DNA of 48,719 nucleotides from Hyphomicrobiales bacterium (GCA_900471525.1 UCEZ01000043.1:12273-60991); one strand, 5' to 3'; positions 1-9,019 are shown, counted from the stretch's first letter. The notes: generated by a model from the sequence alone, not told the origin. Numbers and translations are program-made.

Positions 1-2
1 AT

Positions 3-161
3 CGAAATCTCCGGCGCTTCTTCTCGTTCGTCGGCGGCAATGACGAAGCGCCGGAGATTTCGATCGGCAAGACCTCCGTCGGCAAGGAAGATCGCGCGCT
101 GCTGCAGGAGGCACTTTACGACCTCCTCGAGTGCAAGCGTCTGCTTGACCAGGTGCGCTGA
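3..161 (+). CDS. C-terminal fragment of a hypothetical protein (cut by window edge)
   Basis: A frame open from the left edge to a TGA at 159-161 gives at least 52 residues ending in the segment LLQEALYDLLECKRLLDQVR. Its third codon positions are mostly G or C, as in the true genes of this window, whereas the overlapping frame that starts with ATG at 40 is rich in Arg/Ser and looks like a shadow. The tail is helical and charged; I recognise no family. The start lies outside the window. Confidence 0.5.
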   Translation, partial: RNLRRFFSFVGGNDEAPEISIGKTSVGKEDRALLQEALYDLLECKRLLDQVR

Positions 162-259
162 GCAAGGCCCGCCAGTTCACCGGCACCGCCGCTTTCCGCT
201 CGTGCCATCACACCGTTCATGGTACGAACCCCGATCGAATTCTGAGCAAGGCAAAACGG

Positions 260-505
260 ATGGAAAAGCCCTGGACGAAAAGCGTCACGCTTGCTTTGGA
301 AGGACCGGGCAAATACGTGACGATCTCCAACACCACCGAGGCATCCTGGGCCATGATCGAGGATTGGCCGCTCGATGATGCGCCGGCGCTGGACCGTGCG
401 CTCGATATCTGCGCTCAGGTGGTTGAAGGTAAAAGGCCGGCAGAGGATGCCCGCAAGGCGTTTCTTGCGGCTGCCGCCGAGGCGGAGATCCCGGTTCAGG
501 AATGA
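260..505 (+). CDS. DUF982 domain-containing protein
   Basis: An 81-residue protein covering a full DUF982 domain, a short family almost confined to Rhizobiales and usually present in many paralogues. Visible family features are the N-terminal W..SV.L..EGPGKYV strand, the central AMIEDWPLDDAPALDRALD block, a cysteine in DICAQVVEG, and the closing AR.AFL.AA.EA.IPV helix. An AAGG lies about 12 bases before the ATG. Function of the family is unknown. It sits among small single genes on the same strand with no evident operon. Confidence 0.88.
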   Translation: MEKPWTKSVTLALEGPGKYVTISNTTEASWAMIEDWPLDDAPALDRALDICAQVVEGKRPAEDARKAFLAAAAEAEIPVQE

Positions 506-628
506 CGGCTCTGCCGCACCTTTGCGATCCATCCTTCGTCTTTCATTCCATTATTGTTCCAGAACCGGGCTTGGCGGAAGCGACCGACACCTCCATATGT
601 CCGACAATCGAACGATGAAAAGGCCGAT

Positions 629-979
629 ATGATCAAGAATCTTCAGACGAAGTTTCACGCGGAGATGCTTGCCCTCTATGATCATTGCGCGCGATTCGGT
701 TTTCGGCCGGTGCTGTTCCGCCGTCTCGTCATTCTGAAGGGCGGCGTCGAAGCCGCCAAAGAGCTTGTGTTCAAGCCCGGCACGACCGGTCTCGAACGCC
801 TGATCGAGGCAAAGAAAACGGACCTGTCGATGGAGGCGGCGATGACAAGGCCGGAATACCGCACCCTGTTCACGCCGCTTGAAATCAAGGAGGCGGCCAA
901 ACGGCTCGAAGGCAGTGCCACGCGTGAACGTTCAAGAGGCCGGCTCACCGCCACGGTCACCAACACGAAACAGGCATAG
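629..979 (+). CDS. Conserved small protein of unknown function
   Basis: A 116-residue protein. I place the start at the ATG at 629, which follows an AAAGG, rather than the further upstream ATG at 554, because the extra 25 residues are low-quality sequence. The body contains EMLALYDHCARFGFRPVLF, a GG..AAKEL loop, a GLERL..AK..DLSMEA block and PEYRTLFTPLEIKEA. This arrangement recurs in bacterial hypothetical proteins of about this size; I know no function. No signal peptide or membrane segment. The C-terminal tail (ERSRGRLTATVTNTKQA) is basic and probably unstructured. The next gene starts five bases after its stop, so the two are probably cotranscribed. Confidence 0.75.
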   Translation: MIKNLQTKFHAEMLALYDHCARFGFRPVLFRRLVILKGGVEAAKELVFKPGTTGLERLIEAKKTDLSMEAAMTRPEYRTLFTPLEIKEAAKRLEGSATRERSRGRLTATVTNTKQA

Positions 980-984
980 ACATC

Positions 985-1251
985 ATGGCAAAGAAGCAGA
1001 AGCTTGAGCATTCCGATTTCGCCGGCGAATTCACCGATGACGGCGTGACCGTGCTTGTCGATATCTTTCGCAAGGAAGGTAGCAACGATGGCTGGACGAT
1101 GGAGGTGATCGACCAGGACGAGGGTCTGACCGTCTGGGAAGAGCCCTTTGCAACGGACAAGGAAGCCTTCGAGGAATTTCTTGCCACCGTCGAGCGTGAC
1201 GGCATCCAGTCTTTCCTGGAAGAGCCGGAGCCTGACGCGTCGGTACATTGA
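985..1251 (+). CDS. Hypothetical acidic protein
   Basis: An 88-residue protein, strongly acidic. A beta-rich stretch (DDGVTVLVDIFRKEG...GWTMEVIDQDEG) is followed by a helix rich in Glu (ATDKEAFEEFLATVERDGI). It begins five bases after the stop of the gene at 629-979 and is likely read from the same message. There is no clear ribosome binding site of its own, which fits coupling. No family recognised with confidence; soluble and cytoplasmic by composition. Confidence 0.7.
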   Translation: MAKKQKLEHSDFAGEFTDDGVTVLVDIFRKEGSNDGWTMEVIDQDEGLTVWEEPFATDKEAFEEFLATVERDGIQSFLEEPEPDASVH

Positions 1252-1503
1252 GTTTCAGACACCGCCGTCGCGGTGTGGAAGCCGCCACGGCCACGGGCCC
1301 TTTGCGGCCGGTGATCCGTCCCGATCGTGTAGCATCGCGTCAGTCCCGGTTTGGATTGGTAGCCGCATACCAGTGGATGTTCCAAGTATGTTCTGGTTTG
1401 GGGGGCGGGCTCCCCACTTCGGAACATAATTTCACCGACTTCAATATATCGGTATCGCTTACCGCGATGGAGCACTGAAATAGATCGGGTGCAGGAGTTG
1501 GAT

Positions 1504-1839
1504 ATGAAAAACATGGTTCGGAAATTTCTCTCGACGGCGCTGGTTGTTGCCAGTGCATTGATCGTTTTACCATCTGCTCCGCTGGCACAATCGCTCGACC
1601 TGTATATCGGAAGGGACGGGCCCAATCTGGAATATCGAGAGCAGGATCGGCGGTACTATGATCGGCGGCGTGGCTGCAGCGAACGGCAAGCCATTCGTCG
1701 CGCCCGTGGGTATGGAATGCGCGATCCAGCAATCCAGTCAGTAACCCGCCGCTCCATCGTGGTGGATGGGATCGGCCGTCGCGGAGAGTTCACCGCACTC
1801 CGCCTTGCCAATCGCGAGGGATGCCCCCGCATAGGATGA
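1504..1839 (+). CDS. Small secreted protein with two conserved cysteines
   Basis: A 111-residue protein with a classical signal peptide: a basic start (MKNMVRK), a hydrophobic core (ALVVASALIVLPSA) and a probable cut after PLAQS around residue 30. The mature part has a CSERQAIRRARGYGMRD segment and ends NREGCPR, so one disulphide is possible. This CS.RQAI..AR...G...I pattern is common in short periplasmic proteins of rhizobia, but their role is not known to me. The start is set by CAGGAG seven bases before the ATG at 1504. Upstream, 1252-1503 holds no convincing gene. Confidence 0.75.
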   Translation: MKNMVRKFLSTALVVASALIVLPSAPLAQSLDLYIGRDGPNLEYREQDRRYYDRRRGCSERQAIRRARGYGMRDPAIQSVTRRSIVVDGIGRRGEFTALRLANREGCPRIG

Positions 1840-1860
1840 GGAGGCTTTAGATACGCCGGC

Positions 1861-1885
1861 AAAAAAACTCGCCGAAGCGGGCGAG
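1861..1885 (-). terminator. Intrinsic terminator, minus strand
   Basis: On the minus strand a six-base-pair GC stem (CTCGCC / GGCGAG, loop CGCTTC) is followed directly by seven Ts. It would end a transcript coming from the right, most simply that of the small gene at 2020-2202. Confidence 0.55.
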
Positions 1886-2019
1886 AAGAATGAGGTGGGG
1901 TAAGAAAAACATATCGCGCCTGGCAAGCGTTCAGGCACAAGCCGTAATTGGTTAGTAAGGATCAGACAGCGAGCACTGACCAATAGCGGTGTCGCCCCGA
2001 CATAGTTCGGTAACGGAAC

Positions 2020-2202
2020 TCAAGGGCATATGGCGCCCGGAGCGCATATTCTTCGCGCCCCTTTGAATGGCTTATCAGCCGACTCTGATCCTATTGTCCG
2101 CTGCATGGCCAGTTCCGACGGGGAAATGAGGGAATAGGTGGCCCATACGGCGAGGCCGCTCAAAATTGCGCATATCGCAATGTAGGCGTACAGAATGCGC
2201 AT
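2020..2202 (-). CDS. Possible small single-pass membrane protein
   Basis: A 60-residue frame whose first half is a good transmembrane or signal segment (LYAYIAICAILSGLAVWATY) and whose second half is soluble with two cysteines near the end (RRICAPGAICP). The hydrophobic pattern, an AAGG before the ATG, and a minus-strand terminator downstream at 1861-1885 support it. It is short and I recognise no family, so it could still be chance. Confidence 0.4.
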   Translation of the reverse strand: MRILYAYIAICAILSGLAVWATYSLISPSELAMQRTIGSESADKPFKGARRICAPGAICP

Positions 2203-2659
2203 GGCGCTGCCTTCGGCTTAATCTGCCTCACGCGATACTATGGGCCGATGTGCTTCAGTATACCAGTTTGTTCTCGTCGTCGCCGCGACATCTGCGGCGA
2301 AACGCCAACGACAGCTGGCAGCAGTGCTGGAAGGACGATGGAGACCGTTTCGTTGCTATGATCGTCGCCCCGGACATTTACCGGTCGCGGCGGTCGTGAC
2401 GCGATAGACGGAGCTGACGGCATCGGCGCACCCGGTCAATCCGCAGAAAACGGAGATGGCAGAGTTTCCGCAATCATGGTGTCGATGTCGATTGGTGCGT
2501 TGGGTGCCATAGTTGCGTTCTGGAAGGCACTCAAAGAAATGCAAGCAATCACCCGTTTTGAGGGCGCAGGCGGTACAGGTCAGGAGTGGAAAGCGTAACT
2601 TGGCGCAGAAACTGCAAACCGAACAGTTCCAAGGGGTGGGGGCAATCCCTTGGGAAATA
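2203..2659. other. 457-bp gap without a convincing gene
   Basis: All frames here are short and conflict with each other. One plus-strand frame (ATG near 2474 to TAA near 2599) encodes a hydrophobic stretch then a glycine-rich tail but has no ribosome binding site. I see no RNA gene other than the tRNA that follows. Confidence 0.4.
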
Positions 2660-2736
<77 letters not shown>

Positions 2737-2941
2737 AACCGTGGAAAGCCGTATATAAACAGGACTTGGGGCGCAAGCCCTGTTTTTGGAAAAGGCGAGA
2801 AATCCGCTGAAAAAGGTAGGACGTTTTCGGTTGCCGCCCCAAATGCCGCAAACACGTCCGCAGCGGCAAATTCTCCCGATACTTAAAGTTTTCGGCAATC
2901 CCTTGCCCCGATAATGCGCATCAGAATCGAGGATGCGGACC

Positions 2942-3619
2942 ATGGCGAAGACAGCGGCGAGAAAAGGTCAGAAGCGGCGGGGGAGCCGGAAGCAGTCAAA
3001 GGGCAGCATGTGGCCTTGGTACCTGGCGGGTATCCTGTCGGTCAGTGCGGCGATCGCCTACGATCATCGGGCTGAGATCGGGCCGATGACAGCTCCGTTC
3101 TATACGGCGTCCGTCGCCAAGCCACGGCCTGTGGAGAAACAGTCCGTTCCGGAAAAACGTGTTGAGAAAACACAGCCAATCGCAAAGCCTGCGCTCGCAA
3201 TGCCGGCCATGCGCCCTGTCGAGCAGGCGGCGGTGGATGTTGCGGGCCTGAAGACTGTTGGCGAGCAGAAGGTTGCTGGAGGCAAGCCGGGGGCTTTCTA
3301 TTTTTGCACCGAGACGATGGAAAATTGCGTCGTCGATGGCGGCACGTTCTGGTATGGACGGCGGAAAATCCAGATCGCCGACATTCAGGCGCCAAGAATC
3401 AAGCAGGCCAAATGCGACAACGAGCGTAAGATCGGTTCGCTGGCGAAGAGGCGTCTTTGGGAACTCCTCAATGCCGGCGAGGTTCAATTGGCGGGCGCCT
3501 CCGGTGAGGACGCCAAAGTGTCGATCGGGCAGGGGCGGTCGATCGGCGACATGCTGGTCTCCGAGGGGCTGGCGCGGCGCAAAGCGGATGGCAGGCAGGG
3601 CTGGTGCGCGCAGGGATGA
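2942..3619 (+). CDS. Membrane-anchored thermonuclease-like (SNase fold) protein, probably catalytically inactive
   Basis: A 225-residue protein. A basic N-terminus (many Lys/Arg in the first 22 residues) precedes one membrane segment (about 24-41, WPWYLAGILSVSAAIAY), a Pro/Val/Lys-rich linker, and a C-terminal staphylococcal-nuclease-like domain from about residue 120. The fold is recognisable from VVDGGTFWYGRRKIQIADI, the CDNER...AKRRLWELL helix, the DMLVSEGLAR block and the final WC. The residues that bind calcium and catalyse in the family appear replaced: DGDT is DGGT, the Arg of the FRL strand is Gln, the Asp before TPE is Gln, and the Glu of PE is Arg. Start chosen at 2942, nine bases after GAGG; the ATG at 2933 is too close to it. 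It is probably a periplasm-facing binding or structural protein rather than a nuclease. Confidence 0.82.
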   Translation: MAKTAARKGQKRRGSRKQSKGSMWPWYLAGILSVSAAIAYDHRAEIGPMTAPFYTASVAKPRPVEKQSVPEKRVEKTQPIAKPALAMPAMRPVEQAAVDVAGLKTVGEQKVAGGKPGAFYFCTETMENCVVDGGTFWYGRRKIQIADIQAPRIKQAKCDNERKIGSLAKRRLWELLNAGEVQLAGASGEDAKVSIGQGRSIGDMLVSEGLARRKADGRQGWCAQG

Positions 3620-3720
3620 TTTCGCCGCCGTGTCGCGCTCCCGATGGCTACCGGTCAAGTTCCCTAGAGATGATGCGCTGTCGGTGCTTGCCGGGCAAAC
3701 CCCTTAAAAGGCGCTAGAGG

Positions 3721-4887
3721 TCACCGCGTCGCCGCAAGGCGCCGGTACACAGCCTCGGTCTTGTCGATCATCTGCCTCATTGAAAAATTCGACATTCGGT
3801 CCTGTGCTGCCGCCGTCATCTGGCGATGCCGCTTAGGGTCGAAGCTTTCGATCATGGCGCTGGCGAGTTTGGCGGTGTCGCCGTCGTTCGCAACGATCAG
3901 GCCGCTTTTGTCCCTGTCGATCGCCATCGTGGCGCCGCCGACATCAGTCGAGACGATCGGCTTTCCGGCCGCTGCCGCTTCCAGCATCACGTAGGACATC
4001 GCCTCGTAGCGGCTCGGCATGACCAGCACGTCGAAGGCAGGGACGGCCTGCGGACCGGTGAAGGCCGAGGTCAGGCGAATGCGCTTCTGCAGGCCGCTCT
4101 CAGTGATCGCCTTGCGGATCTGCGGTTCGAGTTCGCCGGAGCCGACCATGATCAGCTGTGCATGCGGCAGCCGCGACGCGGCGTGGCGGAAAGCCTCGAT
4201 CAACCGCTCGGGAGCCTTTTGATAGGACAGCCGGCCGACGAAGCCGAAGACGAAGGCGTTGTCCGAAATGCCGAAACTGGCGCGCACCGTCTTTGCCATG
4301 TCGAGTGGCGGCGGCGCCACGCCGTTGACGATAACGGAAAGCTTGCGCTCGGGCATGCCGAGCGACCGCGCATGGGCATGTTCGTCGTCGGAGACGCAGA
4401 TCAGGTGGTCGGTGAACAACTGGGCAAGGATGGTCTCTATGCTGCCGAAAATCAGCCGTCCGGCCCTGCCGAGCGTCGGGTCCATGGTGCGAAACGCATG
4501 TGGGGTGTAGACGCGCGGCGCGTGAAAGCCGGGAAGGCGCAGACGGGTGAGCGCGCCGGCCTTGGAACTGTGGCCGTGAACGATATCAAAGGGCGTGCCA
4601 CTGTTGATGATCCGGCGCAGCGCGCGAAAGGCGGCGATGTCGGACAGGCCTGGGGATCGCTTCATAGCGACGGCGTGAACAGCGGGAAGATCGATCGACT
4701 TCAGTTCACGGACGAAGGCGTCCTCTGCCCGCACCGGCGAATAGATCGCCTCGACATGATGGCCGCGCTCTTTCAAACCGCGGCAGAGATCGAGGAAATG
4801 GCGGCCTGATCCGCCGCCGCTCGGCTCGAGCACCTGGAGAATCCGCAGGCCGCTTTCAGCTTCGGCGATAGAGGGGTCGATGTTCAT
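3721..4887 (-). CDS. Glycosyltransferase family 4 of the surface polysaccharide locus
   Basis: A 388-residue GT-B glycosyltransferase. The N-terminal domain starts RILQVLEPSGGGSGRHFLDL, with a glycine-rich loop and the HGHSSKAG segment. The C-terminal domain has VFGFVGRLSYQKAPERLIEAF, a VGSGELEP strand, and the nucleotide-sugar binding stretch PSRYEAMSYVMLEAAAAGKP, containing the EX7E-type motif typical of retaining GT4 enzymes. It would add a sugar from a nucleotide donor to a lipid-linked repeat unit on the cytoplasmic face. It is last in the minus-strand run wza, GT4, uppE-like, polymerase, GT4, 63 bases after the polymerase stop. Donor and acceptor cannot be told from sequence. Confidence 0.93.
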   Translation of the reverse strand: MNIDPSIAEAESGLRILQVLEPSGGGSGRHFLDLCRGLKERGHHVEAIYSPVRAEDAFVRELKSIDLPAVHAVAMKRSPGLSDIAAFRALRRIINSGTPFDIVHGHSSKAGALTRLRLPGFHAPRVYTPHAFRTMDPTLGRAGRLIFGSIETILAQLFTDHLICVSDDEHAHARSLGMPERKLSVIVNGVAPPPLDMAKTVRASFGISDNAFVFGFVGRLSYQKAPERLIEAFRHAASRLPHAQLIMVGSGELEPQIRKAITESGLQKRIRLTSAFTGPQAVPAFDVLVMPSRYEAMSYVMLEAAAAGKPIVSTDVGGATMAIDRDKSGLIVANDGDTAKLASAMIESFDPKRHRQMTAAAQDRMSNFSMRQMIDKTEAVYRRLAATR

Positions 4888-4950
4888 TCAAGACAATCCG
4901 CTGCCGATCCCGACATGGGCCCGATCGTACCTCTATGTACAGTGTTGATG

Positions 4951-6222
4951 TTAACGCAGCGTTGGTGCCGGCAAAGGACAATGCGCCTGCTTCGCTGAGA
5001 CCTTGCGCCGGTGGCGATATTCCAAAGCACCGCATCCCCAGATAACGCCGAGCAGCAGGAAGAAATGCCGCCAGTGATCGGTGTCGATGACGTTGCCGAT
5101 GGCCGCGTGACCGATCAGTACGATCCAGGCGATCATCAGATAGGGCTGCCAGGGCCGGTCGAGCAAAAGGAAGCGGAAGCCCATCGTCACCGTCCAGATG
5201 ATCAGCGTGACATAGGAGACAAAGCCGAGCCAGCCGTAAGAGGTCAACGATTTCAGCCAGATATTGTGCTCGTCCTCGGGGAACATGGTGCTGAAGACCA
5301 TCGGGCCGATGCCGAGCGGTTTTTCCATCGACATCAGGAAGCCGATCTTGTGACGGTCGAAGCGGCCGAGGTGACCACCGTCATATTCCTGGACAAGCTG
5401 GGTGCGGTTGGAAAACAGGTTGGCGACCTGCGGGATCTGCAGGGCGATGACAAGTGCCGCGACCATCAGCAGCGCCCCGCCGAGCGCAAGCACCAGGATT
5501 TTCAGCCGGAAGGCGCCTGTGCGCTCCTTGAGCAGCATGACGAGGACAAGCGCGCAGGCGCAAAACAGATAGAGCGCCCAGGCGGCGCGGGAAAAGGAGA
5601 GAAACAGTCCGAGCGCCATGATCAGGATGGCGACGGCCCTCACTGGCGCTGTGGTGATGCGCTCGGTCAGAAGGCGGTACATCAGATAGATCGACGGGGC
5701 GACCAGGAACGGGCCGAAGACGTTGGGGTCCTGGAACGCGCCTTTGGCGCGGTCGTAGAGCGTAAAATTCGAAGCTCCCGGTATGGCGCCAAAATAGCCG
5801 AGAATGCCGAGCAGGGAGGTCAGCACGCCGGCGGCGACCCAGGCATCGAAGATCAGCTTCAGCCGCTCGTGGCGGGCCTCAATGATGGCCGCGTAGAAGA
5901 CCGAGGAGAGGCAGAGGAAGCCAGATACGGCCATGTACATGGGGCCGGTCGCAAGGTCGCGCATGACCGTTAGGGAGAGAATGCCGCCGGTCATGAACAG
6001 AATCAGGAGGGCGAGCAGCGGCGCGACGGAGCGCGAGATTTTCAGGCCGAAGAGAAACCACAGCCCCATCAGCGCCGCCATGAACACCTCATACGGGGCC
6101 GGTTCGGCAATGACGAAGCCCGACAGGAAGACGCCGAACGTCACCATCGCCGAGCCGAGGATCGCCACGGCGGCTAGCTGCGGGCGAAAGCCCGCCGCAG
6201 ACGTGGCGTCAAGCGTGCTCAA
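4951..6222 (-). CDS. O-antigen ligase / Wzy-type polysaccharide polymerase
   Basis: A 423-residue integral membrane protein with about ten to twelve hydrophobic segments and the ligase/polymerase (PF04932) signature: a large periplasmic loop between later helices with the DRAKGAFQDPNVFGPFL and DEHNIWLKSLTSYGW elements. In this locus it most likely polymerises exported repeat units, as Wzy does. I place the start at a TTG at 6222 that overlaps the stop of the upstream uppE-like gene (bases ATTGA), with GGAA about ten bases before it; this gives a normal N-terminus just before the first helix and implies translational coupling. A longer ATG version from 6285 is possible but would overlap the upstream gene by 67 bases. 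Confidence 0.88.
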   Translation of the reverse strand: MSTLDATSAAGFRPQLAAVAILGSAMVTFGVFLSGFVIAEPAPYEVFMAALMGLWFLFGLKISRSVAPLLALLILFMTGGILSLTVMRDLATGPMYMAVSGFLCLSSVFYAAIIEARHERLKLIFDAWVAAGVLTSLLGILGYFGAIPGASNFTLYDRAKGAFQDPNVFGPFLVAPSIYLMYRLLTERITTAPVRAVAILIMALGLFLSFSRAAWALYLFCACALVLVMLLKERTGAFRLKILVLALGGALLMVAALVIALQIPQVANLFSNRTQLVQEYDGGHLGRFDRHKIGFLMSMEKPLGIGPMVFSTMFPEDEHNIWLKSLTSYGWLGFVSYVTLIIWTVTMGFRFLLLDRPWQPYLMIAWIVLIGHAAIGNVIDTDHWRHFFLLLGVIWGCGALEYRHRRKVSAKQAHCPLPAPTLR

Positions 6223-7781
6223 TAGGCGTTTTCCGTGTTGAGAAGCCGGATCGGCGTCAGGAACAGGATCTTCAGATCCAGCCACAGCGACCAGTTTTCG
6301 ATGTAATAGAGGTCGAACGCCGTGCGGAACCTGATCTTCTCGTCATTGTCGATCTCGCCGCGCCAGCCGTTGATCTGCGCCCAGCCAGTGACGCCCGGCT
6401 TGACACGATGGCGGGCGAAATAGCCTTCGACGACATCGGAATAGGTGCGATCGGCAGTCTGTGCGAGAACGGCATGCGGCCGCGGTCCAACCAGCGACAA
6501 CTGACCCCTCAGCACGTTGAAAATCTGCGGCAGCTCGTCGATCGAGGACTTGCGCAGGAACCGCCCGACGCGGGTGACGCGCGGATCGCCCTTGGTAACG
6601 GCGTTGCGTGCCGTCGGGTCGCTCATGTTGGTGTACATCGAGCGGAACTTGTAGACGTCGATCGTCTCGTTGTTGAAGCCATGGCGCTTCTGCTTGAAGA
6701 TGATTGGCCCCGGCGAACTCACCTTGACGGCAATCGCCGCGCCGATGAAGACCGGCCAGAGAAGAGCAAGTGCCACGATGCTGAAGAACACGTCGAAGAT
6801 GCGCTTGGCGACCGAATCCCAGTCGGCGATCGGTTTGTCGAAGATGTCGAGCATCGGCACCTGGCCGACATGCGAATAGCTGCGCGGGCGGAACCTCAGA
6901 TTGTTGGCATGCGCGGCAAGTCGGATGTCGGCCGGCAGGATCCAGAGCTTCTTCAACAGCTCAAGGATGCGCTGTTCAGCGGAAAGCGGTAGCGCGATGA
7001 TCAGCATGTCGATACGGGTAAGGCGGGCGAAATCCACCAGTTCGGCAACAGTGCCGAGCTTGGGGTAACCGGCGATCATGCCCGGCGAGCGCCGCTCGTC
7101 GCGGTCGTCGAAGATACCGCAGATGCGGATGTCGTTGTCGGTCTGCTGTTCGAGCGAGCGGATCAGATCCTTGGCCGGCTGGCCGCCGCCGACGATCACG
7201 GCCCGGCGCTCCATCGTACCGTTGCGCGCCCAGCGACGGATCGAAAAAGCGATGAAGGCACGCTCGGCAACGAGGAAGATCGCGCCGAGCACGTACCAGC
7301 TGGTAAACGAGAGTCGCGAGAAGGTACCGCCGGTCTTGAGCAGAAAGAGCACCAGCGTCATGGAGGCGAAGGCTAGCGTCCAGCAGCCGATAAGCCGGGG
7401 CAGGGCCCGAGAGGCGGAGCGGAGCGTGGGAACCTGATATCCGTCGCAGAGTTGCAGGAACGCCACCGTCAGCGCCGAGCCGCCTGCGATGAGCCCGCAA
7501 TAGCCGAGCAATTCATCGAGCGGCGGCGCGACATAGAGCATGTGGATGGCATAGCCGATGGCAAACAGCGCTGTGAATTCGAACAGCCGCATCAGGCCGA
7601 TGATCATGTTCGGAGAATAGGTATCGGTGCGGAATTGCGATGCGATACGGCGGGCGAGCGGATTGAGTTCGCGCTTCGGTTCGTCGTCGCGTTTCTCGCC
7701 GGGTGCAATCGTCCGGATCTCCGAAATCTTCTTGCGCAATGCGTCGGTGTCGAAAGCTTCCGGTTTGTCGATCTGGTTCAT
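6219..7781 (-). CDS. uppE: Undecaprenyl-phosphate sugar phosphotransferase (initiating enzyme)
   Basis: A 520-residue polyprenyl phosphate hexose-1-phosphate transferase (WcaJ/WbaP class). It has a soluble N-terminus, about four membrane helices between residues 60 and 190, a central nucleotide-binding-like domain (RRAVIVGGGQPAKDLIRSL near 205), a further helix near 345 (IFDVFFSIVALALLWPVF) and the conserved catalytic domain: KQKRHG, VYKFRSM, KSSIDELPQ.FNVLRGQLSLVGPRP and GVTGWAQINGWRGE. It transfers a sugar phosphate, probably glucose-1-phosphate, to undecaprenyl phosphate and so starts each repeat unit. In Agrobacterium the equivalent enzyme of the unipolar polysaccharide cluster is UppE; I use that symbol from class and gene context, not a search. 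Its stop overlaps the start of the polymerase gene. Confidence 0.93.
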   Translation of the reverse strand: MNQIDKPEAFDTDALRKKISEIRTIAPGEKRDDEPKRELNPLARRIASQFRTDTYSPNMIIGLMRLFEFTALFAIGYAIHMLYVAPPLDELLGYCGLIAGGSALTVAFLQLCDGYQVPTLRSASRALPRLIGCWTLAFASMTLVLFLLKTGGTFSRLSFTSWYVLGAIFLVAERAFIAFSIRRWARNGTMERRAVIVGGGQPAKDLIRSLEQQTDNDIRICGIFDDRDERRSPGMIAGYPKLGTVAELVDFARLTRIDMLIIALPLSAEQRILELLKKLWILPADIRLAAHANNLRFRPRSYSHVGQVPMLDIFDKPIADWDSVAKRIFDVFFSIVALALLWPVFIGAAIAVKVSSPGPIIFKQKRHGFNNETIDVYKFRSMYTNMSDPTARNAVTKGDPRVTRVGRFLRKSSIDELPQIFNVLRGQLSLVGPRPHAVLAQTADRTYSDVVEGYFARHRVKPGVTGWAQINGWRGEIDNDEKIRFRTAFDLYYIENWSLWLDLKILFLTPIRLLNTENAY

Positions 7782-7838
7782 GGTATCCGCCCGGGCCGTT
7801 GTGTCCCTTCGGGATAGCAGAAAGCCCCTAAGAAACGC

Positions 7839-9014
7839 TTACGAGCGGCTGGGTGCAGGCTCCGTCCTGACGGCCGATTCCGGCACAAGCTGGTGGTAGA
7901 GCCGCATGATGCTGCCAGCCATCGTCGAGGCCGAGAAAGCCCCTTTGAAGGCTTCCGCTTCGGGCATCACTTTGGTCGCCCAATCGCGCTCGGTCATTGC
8001 CGCCGTCATGACGCTGGCGAGGGCCTGTGCGTCGTCCGGTGTCGCAAGGGCAGCGCTTTCAACGCCGAGAACCTCCGGAATGCCGCCGACCCTTGAGGCG
8101 ATTACCGGCTTGCGGGCGGCGAGTGCCTCAAGAACGATATAAGGCATGGATTCGGCGCGCGAAGGCACGACGACATTGCGGGTGAAGGCAAAGGCATCGC
8201 GTGCCTTCATCGCCGGCAGCATTTCGATGCGGCGGCCAAGACCGCGTTCCAGCATCATCTGTTCGTAGTCGGCTTTCTGCGGCCCATCGCCGATCATCAT
8301 GGCGGACAGGGGTTTGCCGATGATCCGCTCGGTCCGCGCGAACGCATCGACGAACAGATCGGGTCCCTTGAGGTCGCGCAGCATGCCGATATAGAGGAAG
8401 TCCACGGCATCCGGACGGGCATAGACGGTTTCGAAATCGCGATCGTCGATGCCGTTGTAGATGAGTTCGCTGCGGGTTCGCGGCTTGCCGACCTTGGCCT
8501 CGTACGTCTTGCGCTCGAAATCGCAAACGAAGACGATCGCGTCCGTCAGGTATTCCTGAAGACGCTCGAGAAGAAACACCGCCTTCCCGGAAAAAGTCCT
8601 GCTGTTGTAGTGCAGGCTGCCGCCATGCGGCGAATAGAGGCGGGCAACGCAATACCTGTTCACCCGCAAGGCTGAGCCGATGATCCGGGCCAATGCGCCA
8701 CCTTTGGCGCCGTGACCGTGCAGGATATCCGGCTTCAAACTTCTGATTTCCTTGTAACTGCTCCAAAGTGCTGCCAGATCGGTCGGGCCGATGGACCGGC
8801 GGATCGGCAGGCGGACGAGACCGAGCGCCAGAAACGGCCTTATTTCGTCGAAAAGTGCGTCTTCGTAGCTGCCTCCCGTTGTGCTGTCGCAGACGATACC
8901 AACTTCATGGCCCTGCCGAGCATGCGCTTCCGCCAGATCGCGCACATGGCGGAAAATCCCACCGATGGGCGACCGGAAACAATGGATGATGCGCAGCGGG
9001 CGGGGATCCGGCAT
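7839..9014 (-). CDS. Glycosyltransferase family 4 of the surface polysaccharide locus
   Basis: A 391-residue GT4 enzyme. It opens with LRIIHCFRSPIGGIFRHVRDL and has HGHGAKGGALARIIG, the donor-domain start VDFLYIGMLRDLKGPDLFVDAF, MMIGDGPQKADYE, and the retaining-enzyme motif PSRAESMPYIVLEALAARKPVIA. It resembles the GT4 at 3721-4887 in layout but the two are clearly different in sequence, so they should add different sugars or linkages. It starts five bases after the wza-like stop and precedes the uppE-like gene by 57 bases, so it belongs to the same minus-strand operon. Confidence 0.93.
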   Translation of the reverse strand: MPDPRPLRIIHCFRSPIGGIFRHVRDLAEAHARQGHEVGIVCDSTTGGSYEDALFDEIRPFLALGLVRLPIRRSIGPTDLAALWSSYKEIRSLKPDILHGHGAKGGALARIIGSALRVNRYCVARLYSPHGGSLHYNSRTFSGKAVFLLERLQEYLTDAIVFVCDFERKTYEAKVGKPRTRSELIYNGIDDRDFETVYARPDAVDFLYIGMLRDLKGPDLFVDAFARTERIIGKPLSAMMIGDGPQKADYEQMMLERGLGRRIEMLPAMKARDAFAFTRNVVVPSRAESMPYIVLEALAARKPVIASRVGGIPEVLGVESAALATPDDAQALASVMTAAMTERDWATKVMPEAEAFKGAFSASTMAGSIMRLYHQLVPESAVRTEPAPSRS

Positions 9015-9019
9015 GGCTG

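Noticed and set aside
2474..2599. Small hydrophobic plus-strand frame
   Set aside because: No ribosome binding site, indifferent codon use, and no conserved feature.
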